A stretch of 64,000 nt of DNA from Bacillota bacterium (GCA_023406895.1 JAEXTV010000031.1:62001-126000); one strand, 5' to 3'. Counted from the first letter of the stretch, positions 24,600-34,032 are shown. Made by a program: numbers and translations. The notes: generated by a model not told the origin, from the letters alone.

Positions 24600-27147
24600 A
24601 TTGGCCAAAACCATCGTGATGACGCTCGTTGTGAATGCCGTTGTATTTGGTGTTCTCTTTCTGATTTGGCTGGGTATTCGCAGGATTCTTGATAAAAAGC
24701 TTTCCGCGGTGATGGTATTTTCGATGTGGGCCATTGTGGCTGTCAAGCTCGTTTTGCCCTTCGGCTTTGAGAGCCAACTGAGCCCTCTCGGGTGGTTCGA
24801 TGCAGCACCTGTGCCGATAATGGCCCAAGTGCTTGAGACGGAACCGGAGACAGGGCAACGGATGCCGTATGAATCTCCGACGGCTGAGAACACCGGTTCA
24901 GAACGGCTGCAGCCATCAGACCAAAACGACAGGACTCTGCTGCCTTTAAATCAAGCTGAGCCCGTGCCGTCGCAGCCTTTGCCAAAGCCGCTGCGGTGGG
25001 CTGAGTGGGCGTTGGTCGTTTGGAGCGCGGGAGTCTCGGCGTATGCGGGCTGGTGTCTCCTATGCCGCTTTCAAGTGAGCCGCCGCATTATACGAAAAGC
25101 CTGTCCTGCACCCGATTCTGTGCTGCGATTGCTTAATGAATGCCAAGAGCAGCTGGGTATCCGGCGCAAGGTGAAGGTATGCGTACAAAAAGTGATTGCG
25201 ATGCCGGCTATAACCGGGCTCTTTAGGCCCGTTCTGATCATGCCTGAAAGTGCGCTGGAGCTGGACGATAACGGCACTCGTTATATTTTGCTGCATGAAC
25301 TCATGCATTATAAAAAGGGAGATCTGGCCCTTATTAAGCTCATGAATCTGCTTAACGCGCTCTATTGGTTTCAGCCGCTCGTATGGCTCTGTTTCTCGAA
25401 GGTGCGCGCCGATATGGAAACGCTGTGCGACCAGCGGGTTTTAGAGTCTATAGACGACAAAAATCAAAGCGGTTATCTGCATACCGTGCTTTATTTTGCG
25501 AGAGAAGCACACCCTGGGCGGCTTAACGCCGCGCTGAGCTTAAGTGACGGACGCATCAAAATGGAACGGCGCATACGCGGCATGTTCCGCCCGCGCAGAA
25601 CGAAAACAGCTTCGACGGTTGTTGCCGTCTGTGCGGCGGTGATGATGCTGACGGCTTCCACGCTGACCGCCTGTCAGCCGACACCCGAAGAACCGGTTGT
25701 GATCAATAAGAACACGCAAGCCGTTCAGCAGGTGATCGCGGCGGCACCGGCACCGGAGAAAGCATACGAAGCACCCGAGACAGTCACCGATTCTTTTAAG
25801 GCGAAGGATGAAAATGTGACGATTACCGTTAATGCCGATGTGGTTGTGCCCGGCGTGGATGCGTTTCCGGTTGTTTCCGCCGCGCCGACGAATATATCGG
25901 CGGATTTCATTCGCACGGCGGCACAGGTGCTGATGGAGGGAAAAACGCTGTATAAACCGCGCACCGGGCTCACCAAGCAGGATATCGAATCCGAGATTTT
26001 GCATCTCCAAAACGCGCTGGCTGACCCGAAGCACAGCACGTCTGACGGCCTCAATGCCGACGATCCCGAGATTGTGGCAGACACGCGCAAGCTTTTTGAA
26101 GACCGCATCGCGATTTATCAGCAGCAGTATGAAGACGCGCCCGATACACTTGTGCGCGAGGAAGCGCCGATTGAATTCTCTCCGGCGAAAATCTATGAGG
26201 ACCCGGTTTTCTATCAGGAGAACGTGAATGACTGGACTTCGCTGAAGGATGACGAGCAGGCACAACAGCTGCTTGATGAGTATGAGAACGAAATGAAATT
26301 TGTGGCCGACGCCGATCTCGACGGGGGCTATTACGGCCAGATCACGGCATCGAGCTACAATGGCTTCGGCAATCGGTGGAGCCGGTTTCATTTTATTAAA
26401 AGCAAAGAGCTGAACGGAAGTTTCATGCCGGATTTTATGGCTGATGCGCAAACGGTGACTGACATGACGCGGCAGGAAGCGATTGACCTCGCACAGCAGA
26501 CGATAAGCCGGCTCGGCTTCAACGATATGGTGATCAGCAGCGTGTGGGGGCAAACAATCAACGGACCGGATACGGGCATATGCGGCTATGCGGTTCAGTT
26601 TGTACGGGCGTACAACGGCATACCGGTTTCGGGCAGCCAGTATGTTGAAAATGCCGACGAAGCGCTGTACGGTCCGGTTTATCAGAGCGAAATGATCGCC
26701 ATGCTCATCAAGGACGGCATGGTGATGAGCTTTGACTGGCAGAATCCGATTGAGATGACCGGGACCGAGAATGAAAACGTGACACTGCTCGATTTTAATA
26801 AAATCATGGATCAATTCCGCTCGCAGATGTCCATAAAATACACCATCGCCAAACTGTCGCATGACTCGGAAGAAAACCCGGACTATGAAGAATACATTGC
26901 CAGCATCAAATCGGGAGAAGTCAATATAAAAAGTATCGAGCTTGGCTATATGCGCATGTCGGTTCAGGATCAGCCGGGCCGCTATCGCTTGGTGCCGGTA
27001 TGGCGGTTCTACGGGGATGAATCTGTCGTCGTGACTGTTGAAAATAAGGATTTGCCGACGAACATGAACGGTGACCGAGAGGCGGCGCTGTATTTAACGC
27101 TCAACGCCATTGACGGCAGCCCCGTTGACGAGATGATAGGCTATTAA
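24592..27147 (+). CDS. BlaR1-type M56 sensor metalloprotease with large external domain (module 1)
   Basis: An 851-residue protein. Four membrane helices surround a cytosolic M56 zinc protease with H235-E-L-M-H239 (LLHELMHYKKGD). A helix then ends in LTAC (C361), a lipobox-like cysteine. The remaining 490 residues are outside and are not a penicillin-binding domain. They look like two similar halves with YKPRTGLTKQDI and QEAIDLAQQTISRLGF segments; similarity to DUF6034-type domains is possible but unproven. It should sense an external cue and inactivate the BlaI repressor encoded just upstream. GTG start overlaps the blaI stop, with AAGGA upstream. Confidence 0.85.
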   Translation: MSELAKTIVMTLVVNAVVFGVLFLIWLGIRRILDKKLSAVMVFSMWAIVAVKLVLPFGFESQLSPLGWFDAAPVPIMAQVLETEPETGQRMPYESPTAENTGSERLQPSDQNDRTLLPLNQAEPVPSQPLPKPLRWAEWALVVWSAGVSAYAGWCLLCRFQVSRRIIRKACPAPDSVLRLLNECQEQLGIRRKVKVCVQKVIAMPAITGLFRPVLIMPESALELDDNGTRYILLHELMHYKKGDLALIKLMNLLNALYWFQPLVWLCFSKVRADMETLCDQRVLESIDDKNQSGYLHTVLYFAREAHPGRLNAALSLSDGRIKMERRIRGMFRPRRTKTASTVVAVCAAVMMLTASTLTACQPTPEEPVVINKNTQAVQQVIAAAPAPEKAYEAPETVTDSFKAKDENVTITVNADVVVPGVDAFPVVSAAPTNISADFIRTAAQVLMEGKTLYKPRTGLTKQDIESEILHLQNALADPKHSTSDGLNADDPEIVADTRKLFEDRIAIYQQQYEDAPDTLVREEAPIEFSPAKIYEDPVFYQENVNDWTSLKDDEQAQQLLDEYENEMKFVADADLDGGYYGQITASSYNGFGNRWSRFHFIKSKELNGSFMPDFMADAQTVTDMTRQEAIDLAQQTISRLGFNDMVISSVWGQTINGPDTGICGYAVQFVRAYNGIPVSGSQYVENADEALYGPVYQSEMIAMLIKDGMVMSFDWQNPIEMTGTENENVTLLDFNKIMDQFRSQMSIKYTIAKLSHDSEENPDYEEYIASIKSGEVNIKSIELGYMRMSVQDQPGRYRLVPVWRFYGDESVVVTVENKDLPTNMNGDREAALYLTLNAIDGSPVDEMIGY

Positions 27148-27192
27148 ATATCTGATACCATGAAAACAGGATTTGAAGGAGGGGATTTCGCT

Positions 27193-27798
27193 ATGACGCT
27201 TGACGCTCTCATATCGCTTGACAAGGAGCGCGTTTCCGAAGCGGTAAAGACGCTGACTGTGAACGACATTAAGGAGCTCGTTGCGCTGCTGGAGGAGAAG
27301 GATGATAAGCTGAGGTACCCTTCGCTGCTGCTGCTGCAAAGCCGCAGCGAGAGCGCTGACGACGTGTATCCGTTTTTCGATGTGTTTGCGGCAAAGCTCA
27401 AAGGCGACAATTCATATCAACGCAGCATCGGGATGATGCTGATGGCCGCAAATGCCAGGTGGGATTCGCAGAATAAACTTGATGCCATTTTGGATGACTA
27501 TCTTGCTGGCGTTGATGACGAAAAGCCGATCACGGCGCGCCAGTGCATACAGGCCCTTGAAAAGGTTATTCCATTCAAGACGCACCTGCTTGACCGTATT
27601 GCGCAAAGGCTTATGCTGGTGAACATCGTCTCGCAAAGATCCACCATGCAAAAGCTGATACTGCTCGATATTCTGCATGTGCTGCTGAGGATCAGGCGGA
27701 TTATGCCCTCGGACGATATTGACGTTTATATATCCGATGCGCTATTGGGCGGTGTGCTCGACGAAAAATCGAAAAAACAGATCAGCAAAGAACTTTAA
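27193..27798 (+). CDS. Helical protein of unknown function (HEAT-like)
   Basis: A 201-residue, mostly alpha-helical protein with leucine-rich amphipathic helices (VKTLTVNDIKELVALLEEKD, YPSLLLLQSR, LLDRIAQRLMLVNIV). These recall HEAT/ARM-type repeats. No signal or membrane helix. It sits between the two BlaI/M56 modules in the same direction, 45 bases after the first protease, so it may be co-expressed. GGAGGGG eight bases before ATG 27193 sets the start over an upstream ATG at 27160. Function unknown. Confidence 0.7.
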   Translation: MTLDALISLDKERVSEAVKTLTVNDIKELVALLEEKDDKLRYPSLLLLQSRSESADDVYPFFDVFAAKLKGDNSYQRSIGMMLMAANARWDSQNKLDAILDDYLAGVDDEKPITARQCIQALEKVIPFKTHLLDRIAQRLMLVNIVSQRSTMQKLILLDILHVLLRIRRIMPSDDIDVYISDALLGGVLDEKSKKQISKEL

Positions 27799-27809
27799 AA
27801 AGGAAACTG

Positions 27810-27868
27810 TTGACAAACCGTAAAACATCTTATATTATTGAGATATAGCATATCTTATGATTATAAGA
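27810..27868 (+). promoter_or_regulatory. Promoter/operator of the second BlaI/M56 module
   Basis: TTGACA (27810-27815) and TATTAT (27833-27838), 17-base spacer. A palindrome TCTTAT-GATT-ATAAGA lies downstream (27853-27868), with other TCTTAT half-sites at 27828-27833. The half-site word differs from module 1 (ATCTTGT). Confidence 0.65.
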
Positions 27869-27890
27869 CAAAAAAGGACGGTGAAACGAC

Positions 27891-28292
27891 GTGGACAAAA
27901 AGCTGCTGGACGCGGAATGGACGATACTGCGCGCAATGTGGAATAAGCCGCCGCAGACGATGCGCGAGATCATCGCGGCGGTGCAGGAGGAAAACGGCGA
28001 TATCGCGTGGCAATACAAAACGTATCACTCGTATTTGCGTATCATGCTCGAAAAGGGGCTCATCGCCTGCGAGGATAAAAACCTAAGGGACAAGCTCTAC
28101 CGCCCGTTGATCACACGCGGAGAGGCGCTGCGCAGCGAGAGTGAAACGCTGCTGTCACGCATCAGTGCCGCCTCGATGGGGGCGCTCGTGGCGGCAATGG
28201 CGCAAAGCGCGCCGCTTTCGGACGCCGACAGGCAGGTGCTGATGGAGATGGCGCAGCGGCTGGAGAACGCAAAGGACGGTGAACAGCCATGA
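27891..28292 (+). CDS. BlaI/MecI-type transcriptional repressor (module 2)
   Basis: A 133-residue repressor close in sequence to the module 1 copy: DKKLLDAEWTILRAMWNKPP, WQYKTYHSYLRIMLEKGLI, and a tail LSDADRQVLMEMAQRLENAK. It starts at GTG 27891; AAAGGA lies about 13 bases upstream, a little far. The protease gene begins within its last codons. It probably controls its own promoter at 27.8 kb. Confidence 0.92.
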   Translation: MDKKLLDAEWTILRAMWNKPPQTMREIIAAVQEENGDIAWQYKTYHSYLRIMLEKGLIACEDKNLRDKLYRPLITRGEALRSESETLLSRISAASMGALVAAMAQSAPLSDADRQVLMEMAQRLENAKDGEQP

Positions 28293-30670
28293 TGAGAGAC
28301 GTGCTCATGGCGCTGCTCGTCAACGCGGCGGTGTTCTCGGTGCTTTTCATCATCATGCTGATCATCAGGCGGCTGCTCGGCAAGCGGCTGTCGCCCGCCT
28401 TAATGCTTGTGCTATGGGTTTTCGTGGTGATAAAGCTGCTGATCCCATACGGCTTTGAGAGCGATATTGGCCTGCTGGCTCCGCCGCAGACCGTTGCAGC
28501 GGCTCCCGCCGACACGGGAGACCATATTCCAATGACCGTATCTCAAAACAATAGACCGTCAGCCGTCCCGCAGACGGATACCGAAACCGGCCAGATTGCA
28601 TTGAATTCAGCCAATCTAGCAGAAGAACATGCCTATCAAACGACATCGCCCACATCGGCGGCAGCGACTGACTGGATGACGCTCGTGTTTGGTGTGTGGG
28701 CGGTAGGTGTCGTGGCTGTGGCTTCAGTGTTTGGCATCAGCACGGTGAACATACGGCGGCGCATACGGCACACCCAGCTGCAGATACCCGGCTATTTAAA
28801 AGAGGTATTTGAGGAATGCACTGCGCTGCTCGGCATCAAATGCCGCGTCGGTTTGTGCGTGCAATTTGCGTTCGGTATGCCGATGATGATGGGGGTGCTC
28901 CGGCCCCGTCTCATGCTGCCCGAAAATGCGCTGATGCTAGATAAAAAAACGCTGCGGCACATCATGCTGCACGAGCTGGCGCATTTGAAGCGCGGCGATT
29001 TGCTGCTGATATGGGGCTTGAATGTGCTCGGCGCGGTGTACTGGTTTAACCCGCTCACGTGGCTGTGCTTTAAGCTGATCCGCGACGACATCGAGACCGC
29101 GTGCGATCACAGCGTATTCAAGGCTGGGTCTATCAGCCGTCTTGACTATATCGATACGATACTATATTTTGCGGGCAGCGCCAACGAGCGGCGGCTGGCC
29201 GCCGCGATGGCCTTAAGCCACCGGTGCGCCGCGATGGAGAAGCGCATCAAGGGGATATTCAAGTCGGCCAAAACACACACGCTTGGGCGGTGCACCGCCG
29301 TAGGTGTGGCAATGCTGATGCTCTGCGCCAGCGTTCTGACCGCGTGCCAGCCATCAAAGCCTATGGAGATGGATAAGGCAGACGGCACATTGGCAGCGAT
29401 TTCCCGCACAGCAGAACCCGAGTATCAATATGAAGCGCCCGCGCACTGGCGTGAAACGGTGGAAGGCGAGAAGCTGAGAATCGTTTTTGACAACGACGTC
29501 GAATTGCCGTCTGCAAACGTGTACCCCGTTGTCAAGGTGGAGCAGCTCATGTTTACCCAACAGCAGATCGATAAGCTGGTCAAGTACTTTGCGGGAGATA
29601 AAAAGCTGTATCTGCCGCATATCCGAACCAAAGCGGAATACGATGACGAAATTGCCGACGCGAAGCGCGGGATTGCCTTCGGCGAAGCCGTGGACAAGGA
29701 AAGTGCAGAGGCATGGGCGCAGGAGCTCGAAAAAATGCGTGCTGCCGCGCCCGATGACTCTCCCATTGTCTATACCGATACCACGCTGACCTATGACAGA
29801 GACGAATTTGGCAATGACATCACGGAAAGCGGAAAGAACTCTCTTTCTGTTAAATTTGATAATGATGGGTATCCGGGCGCAATATACGCGAGAAATGACA
29901 CAGAGGGATACTGGAAATCCGCATATTTTGATTTTACAAATCACTTTGATAATTACATGACTGAATCGATGTACCAGGATGCCAGTGCCGAATCGGGAGA
30001 AACCGATGAACAAGCAGGCTGGGCAGGTGAACTGTTCGACACCTTCGCGGCTGATAAGGATGCGGCGCTGGAAAAGGCAAATCAAGTGCTCAGCGATCTT
30101 GATATCAAAGATATGATGCTTGTTTCAACCGAAAAGTTCGTGGTGCAGAACGCACCCGAAAAGAGCGGCTATACGCTCGAATTTGCCCGGCAAGCCGGCG
30201 GCATTCCGGTTTATGAGATTAGAGGCGGCGGTTATTCCAAGGAAGAAGAGCCTCCCGCCTACGCGTCTCCGATAGGTGAAGAAACGGTCAGAGTTCGGGT
30301 ATCTAAGGATGGTATTGAGGGGTTTACTTGGAGAGGATCTTCGCGCGTTGTTGAAACAGTATCGGGAAACGTGAAGCTGCTGCCGTTTGAGGATATTCAA
30401 AAAGCGCTCATCGACAGGATTTCTTACAAAAAATCGTTCTATATCAGAGGTTATGTGAGAGAGAAGGCCGAGGTGAAGGTGACATCCATTGAACTCCAAG
30501 CGGCATACATCGGTGTGAAGGATAACCAGAATCAAGCGCTGATCGTTCCGGCTTGGGTGGTTGAAAGCACATTCACTTACGACAATGGAGGCGACACGCA
30601 GACAATATATAACGATCCCTACGTAATCAATGCGATTGACGGCGGCGAGATTGGACTGCCGCGGTTTTAA
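28289..30670 (+). CDS. BlaR1-type M56 sensor metalloprotease with large external domain (module 2)
   Basis: A 793-residue paralogue of the 24.6 kb protease. The same four-helix M56 layout has H228-E-L-A-H232 (LHELAHLKRGD), then a final helix ending LTAC at C353, 125 residues after the zinc motif (126 in the paralogue). The external domain (about 440 residues) shares organisation (KKLYLPHIRTKAEYDDEI, ALEKANQVLSDLDIKDMML, INAIDGGEIGL at the end) but has diverged widely. ATG 28289 overlaps the blaI stop. Ligand unknown; penicillin-sensor motifs (SxxK, KTG) were not seen in context. Confidence 0.85.
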   Translation: MMRDVLMALLVNAAVFSVLFIIMLIIRRLLGKRLSPALMLVLWVFVVIKLLIPYGFESDIGLLAPPQTVAAAPADTGDHIPMTVSQNNRPSAVPQTDTETGQIALNSANLAEEHAYQTTSPTSAAATDWMTLVFGVWAVGVVAVASVFGISTVNIRRRIRHTQLQIPGYLKEVFEECTALLGIKCRVGLCVQFAFGMPMMMGVLRPRLMLPENALMLDKKTLRHIMLHELAHLKRGDLLLIWGLNVLGAVYWFNPLTWLCFKLIRDDIETACDHSVFKAGSISRLDYIDTILYFAGSANERRLAAAMALSHRCAAMEKRIKGIFKSAKTHTLGRCTAVGVAMLMLCASVLTACQPSKPMEMDKADGTLAAISRTAEPEYQYEAPAHWRETVEGEKLRIVFDNDVELPSANVYPVVKVEQLMFTQQQIDKLVKYFAGDKKLYLPHIRTKAEYDDEIADAKRGIAFGEAVDKESAEAWAQELEKMRAAAPDDSPIVYTDTTLTYDRDEFGNDITESGKNSLSVKFDNDGYPGAIYARNDTEGYWKSAYFDFTNHFDNYMTESMYQDASAESGETDEQAGWAGELFDTFAADKDAALEKANQVLSDLDIKDMMLVSTEKFVVQNAPEKSGYTLEFARQAGGIPVYEIRGGGYSKEEEPPAYASPIGEETVRVRVSKDGIEGFTWRGSSRVVETVSGNVKLLPFEDIQKALIDRISYKKSFYIRGYVREKAEVKVTSIELQAAYIGVKDNQNQALIVPAWVVESTFTYDNGGDTQTIYNDPYVINAIDGGEIGLPRF

Positions 30671-30781
30671 ACGACCGCAAAGGATACGCTATAAACGGCA
30701 CGAATTTATAGAGGTGCAGGTCGGATAACTCTCGGTATTTATACCAGAATAAGCCCTTCAGACTGTTTTTTTGCCAATATC

Positions 30782-30838
30782 TTGACAGTATGCAATCTGT
30801 CGTATATGCTAAAGATAATACTGCGTAGACGGCAGATT
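30782..30838 (+). promoter_or_regulatory. Promoter/operator of the third BlaI gene
   Basis: TTGACA (30782-30787) and TATGCT (30805-30810), 17-base spacer. An imperfect inverted repeat, AATCTGTCG (30794-30802) with CGGCAGATT (30830-30838), spans the -10 and start region. The word AATCTGYCG differs from the other two modules. Confidence 0.6.
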
Positions 30839-30867
30839 TCTTATATTATTGGTGGGAGAGTGGAAAA

Positions 30868-31263
30868 ATGAAAAAGAGACTGGCAGACTCGGAATGGGTC
30901 ATATTAAAGGCGCTTTGGGGTCAGCCGCCTTTAACGATGAAGCAGATTGTGCAATTGGTGCGCAGCCAGCACAGTGATATTAAATGGAGCTATAAAACCT
31001 ATCACACGTATTTGCGCAACATGACAAATAAGGGACTCCTGCTCGCGGAAGAGCGCAACTTAAAAGACAAACTGTATTCGCCGCTGATATCCGAAGCGGA
31101 CGCGATGGCGGCGGAGGGCGGCGAACTGACGCAACGGCGCGGTTTTTTCGGCTCGGTGGGGCGTCTTATGCTTGCCATGGCCGACAACGGCCAGCTGACC
31201 GATCAGGACAGGCTTGAGCTCATGGCGCTCGCCAAGCGCCTTGAAAAGGAACAGAGCGAATAA
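30868..31263 (+). CDS. BlaI/MecI-type transcriptional repressor (third copy, no protease partner)
   Basis: A 131-residue paralogue: KKRLADSEWVILKALWGQPP, WSYKTYHTYLRNMTNKGLL, and a dimer tail ending LTDQDRLELMALAKRLEKEQ. GGGAG precedes ATG 30868. Unlike the two modules before it, no M56 gene follows; next is a VanW-family gene 186 bases on. It may be cleaved by one of the neighbouring proteases or act on another operon. Confidence 0.9.
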   Translation: MKKRLADSEWVILKALWGQPPLTMKQIVQLVRSQHSDIKWSYKTYHTYLRNMTNKGLLLAEERNLKDKLYSPLISEADAMAAEGGELTQRRGFFGSVGRLMLAMADNGQLTDQDRLELMALAKRLEKEQSE

Positions 31264-31449
31264 GGCCCAAAGACAACGGAACAATACCGGCCTGCGCATC
31301 GTCTTAAAAAGGCCTTGCTTAGGCTGTATTTATTGTACCTGCAAAATGTTTTCAGGCTTTTCAATACACAAGAGCCAAAATATGTGTATAATGTGTATGA
31401 TAATGTTAAAAATAGACACCATAGATATTTTATTCGAGAAAGGTTCATT

Positions 31450-33198
31450 ATGATCGGCGAAGCAAATGAAAGTATGGAAGTGAGTCCAAACAATAAAAAG
31501 TGCAGGAAGATATTTTTAATATTATCGGCGGGCGTGATGCTGATTTGTTTGGCGGCAGCCGCTTTTGTCGTGTTTAATACGAGCGATCAGCGTGTGGAGC
31601 GTGTGCTCGATTTTGGAACGGTCATGAGCGGCATCAGTGTGAGCGGTGTGGATATATCGGGCTTAACGCCGGACGAAGCGAATTCCGCGACGCAAAGCGT
31701 CAGCAAGGAGCTGCTGAGCGCCCATACGTTTTTGTTCAACGTCAACGGGGCAGTGCATGAATACGCGCTCACCGACCTCGGCGTCGTGACGGATTATGAG
31801 GATGTTCTCGCGCAGGCGCTGGCTTTTGGGCATATGGGCTCTTTTGATGAGCGCAAAGCCGCCTACGATCAGGCGAGAAACGAAGGCGTGACGTTCAACG
31901 TGTCCTTAACCGTGCAGGATGAGGTGCTGCATACCGCGCTCGCCCAGGTGAAAACCGAGCTCGATCAAGCCCCGCAGGACGCTTCGGCTGAGTTTATGCC
32001 AAACGGCTATACGCTGGATGCGAACGGAAATCCCCTCAAATACGAGCCGGACCCGAGGGCACTGGCGGATGCCCATGCTTCGGGCAAAGACCTTGAACGC
32101 CCGAATCTCGTACGTATCGATGCAGCGGCGATGCCGAATCCACTGAGATATCAATATTGGGACAACAATCAATATGTGACGGAAGACTATATTCCCGCAG
32201 ATGCCAATATCGCACGATTCTTTTACAAGCCTGAGGTGACGGGGCTGAATGTGAACACCGAAGCATTATTTGACAAAGTAAAAGGCGCGGTCAGCAACGT
32301 CGATTTCAGCGAAATCGTGGTGCCTGTCGAGGTGTCGGAAGCGCAGGTGAAGATTGATGATATCAAAGCGGCCACGCAGCTGATTTCGTCGTGGACATCG
32401 AGCTACAAAGAGCATGCGGGCAAAAGCCGCGCATGGAATGTCTCGCGTATGTCGAGCTTTGTCAATACATCGGTTATTAACCCTGGAGATGTGTGGTCGG
32501 CCAACGATGCCGCCGGGCCGCGCACGGATTCCACCGCGAGGACAATCGGCTGGAAGAAGGCGGCGGGCCTTGAGAACGGCGGCACCACGCAGCAAGTGGG
32601 CGGCGGCGTCTGTCAGCTTGGCAGCACCATATACAACGCGGCGCTCCGCGCGAACTTGACCATCGCAGAAATGTGGCATCACTCCACACCGTCGGACTAT
32701 ATTTCCAAAGGTCTCGACGCAACGCTGAACACGGGCGCGCAGGATTTAAAGCTTAAGAATGACAATACAATGCCGGTTTACCTCGTGTCTTATGTCGATC
32801 CGCACAAGAAGACGGTGACGGTGGAGGTTTACGGGCAGCTGCCCGTGGACCCCGAATTCGGCGAGAATATCATCTATGATTTCCGCTCGAACAACAAGGG
32901 GAGCCGCTACGGTAACGGCACTTCCAAATCGGTTTACAATACCAAAACGGCGCCGGACGGCACGGTGCTTTCGCCTGCGAGCCCGGTGTATGTGTTCTCC
33001 ACGCCGCGCGCCGGAACCAAGATTGACGTTTATAAATACGTGCTCTCAGCCGATGGCACGCAGCTTTCGGAGAAGCTGTTTGAGCGCGCCGATTACAAGC
33101 CCGTCAACGGCGTCACGTATTACTACTGGCCCGCAACCGGGGCACCCGCCAATGCAACACCGGTGACGCCGCCGGCGGAAACGGTTCCTCCCGCTTAA
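31450..33198 (+). CDS. VanW family protein with peptidoglycan-binding-like repeats
   Basis: A 582-residue membrane-anchored protein. A cytoplasmic start (residues 1-23) precedes one membrane helix (FLILSAGVMLICLAAAAFVVF). Next comes a YoaR-type putative peptidoglycan-binding region (GISVSGVDISGLTPDEA, about 60-320) and the VanW domain (about 325-500; SFVNTSVINPGDVWSANDA, GGGVCQLGSTIYNAAL). The C-terminus is a beta domain and a Pro/Ala-rich tail. VanW accompanies vancomycin resistance loci, but its activity is unknown; no vanHAX genes are here. GAAAGG before ATG 31450. A strong terminator follows. Confidence 0.88.
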   Translation: MIGEANESMEVSPNNKKCRKIFLILSAGVMLICLAAAAFVVFNTSDQRVERVLDFGTVMSGISVSGVDISGLTPDEANSATQSVSKELLSAHTFLFNVNGAVHEYALTDLGVVTDYEDVLAQALAFGHMGSFDERKAAYDQARNEGVTFNVSLTVQDEVLHTALAQVKTELDQAPQDASAEFMPNGYTLDANGNPLKYEPDPRALADAHASGKDLERPNLVRIDAAAMPNPLRYQYWDNNQYVTEDYIPADANIARFFYKPEVTGLNVNTEALFDKVKGAVSNVDFSEIVVPVEVSEAQVKIDDIKAATQLISSWTSSYKEHAGKSRAWNVSRMSSFVNTSVINPGDVWSANDAAGPRTDSTARTIGWKKAAGLENGGTTQQVGGGVCQLGSTIYNAALRANLTIAEMWHHSTPSDYISKGLDATLNTGAQDLKLKNDNTMPVYLVSYVDPHKKTVTVEVYGQLPVDPEFGENIIYDFRSNNKGSRYGNGTSKSVYNTKTAPDGTVLSPASPVYVFSTPRAGTKIDVYKYVLSADGTQLSEKLFERADYKPVNGVTYYYWPATGAPANATPVTPPAETVPPA

Positions 33199-33231
33199 TT
33201 CAAAGGCGGAGGGTTCGAACAGAATAGGTGA

Positions 33232-33258
33232 TGGGCGGGGAGTTTCCCTGCCCTTTTT
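33232..33258 (+). terminator. Terminator after the VanW-family gene
   Basis: GGGCGGGGA pairs with TCCCTGCCC around GTT with one mismatch, then six Ts. Confidence 0.8.
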
Positions 33259-33372
33259 TATGAGATATGGATTTCAATATCGCTGAGGGTCAATCGAAAG
33301 TAATTCCGCTCGAAGGATAATGGTAACAACTCCATAACATCACTGAAGTAAAATGTGAACGGAGGTATGCGG

Positions 33373-34032
33373 ATGGCAAATGTACTGATCGTCGAAGACG
33401 ACTCATCCATCAACGAACTGCTGCGACGCAATCTCACGCTGGTGGGGCACAGGTGCACCTGCGCCTACGACGGCTTCGAGGCGCTGAGCTGCCTGGAAAA
33501 TAAGCCGTTTGATATCATGCTGCTCGATATTTTGCTGCCCGGCATCGACGGTATGTCGCTGATGGCCCAGCGGCCCGACCCTGAGCTGCCGGTGATTATG
33601 ATCACGGCACGCAACAGCCTGAGCGACAGGGTGAAGGGGCTCGGGCAGGGCGCGGATGATTACATCATCAAGCCGTTTGAAACGCAGGAGGTCATCGCCC
33701 GCATCGAGGCCGTGCTGCGCCGTACAAGGCGGCATGACGCCGAGTTCAGCCTCGACGGCCTTTGCGTCAACTTCAATTCGCGCGAGGTGCTTTACTGCGG
33801 AGAAACCGTGGATTTAACGCCGCAGGAATACGCGCTGCTCGAAGCGCTTATTATCAACCGCAATCTCGCCCTGTCACGCGACAAGCTGCTAAAGCTGGCG
33901 TGGGGGTTTGATTTCTTGGGCGACACGCGCACGGTGGACGTGCATATTCAAAAGCTGCGCAAAAAGCTTGGGCTCGCGGACCGTCTTAAAACAATCTACA
34001 AGCTCGGCTACCGGCTGGAGACGCGGGCATGA
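33373..34032 (+). CDS. OmpR-family response regulator
   Basis: A 219-residue regulator: receiver domain with acidic pair VEDD near residue 8-9, phospho-acceptor aspartate in MLLDILLPGIDG, and conserved lysine in YIIKPFETQE. A winged-helix DNA-binding domain ends it (DLTPQEYALLEALI, TRTVDVHIQKLRKKL, YKLGYRLE). GGAGGT at 33361-33366 is six bases before ATG 33373. The kinase gene overlaps its last codons by 4 bases. It probably answers a cell-envelope cue, given neighbours, but the target genes are not identified. Confidence 0.93.
   Translation: MANVLIVEDDSSINELLRRNLTLVGHRCTCAYDGFEALSCLENKPFDIMLLDILLPGIDGMSLMAQRPDPELPVIMITARNSLSDRVKGLGQGADDYIIKPFETQEVIARIEAVLRRTRRHDAEFSLDGLCVNFNSREVLYCGETVDLTPQEYALLEALIINRNLALSRDKLLKLAWGFDFLGDTRTVDVHIQKLRKKLGLADRLKTIYKLGYRLETRA

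Noticed and set aside
25540..26862. A 440-residue minus-strand frame inside the first M56 gene
   Set aside because: Antisense to a clear protein with zinc protease and external domain; no ribosome site; shadow composition.
24592..30670. Classical beta-lactam resistance (blaR1-blaI-blaZ)
   Set aside because: BlaI and M56 proteins are present, but no beta-lactamase or penicillin-binding protein gene is next to them, and the external domains lack the penicillin-sensor signature.
31450..33198. Vancomycin resistance cluster
   Set aside because: VanW-family proteins are common outside van clusters. No vanH, vanA-type ligase or vanX gene is here.
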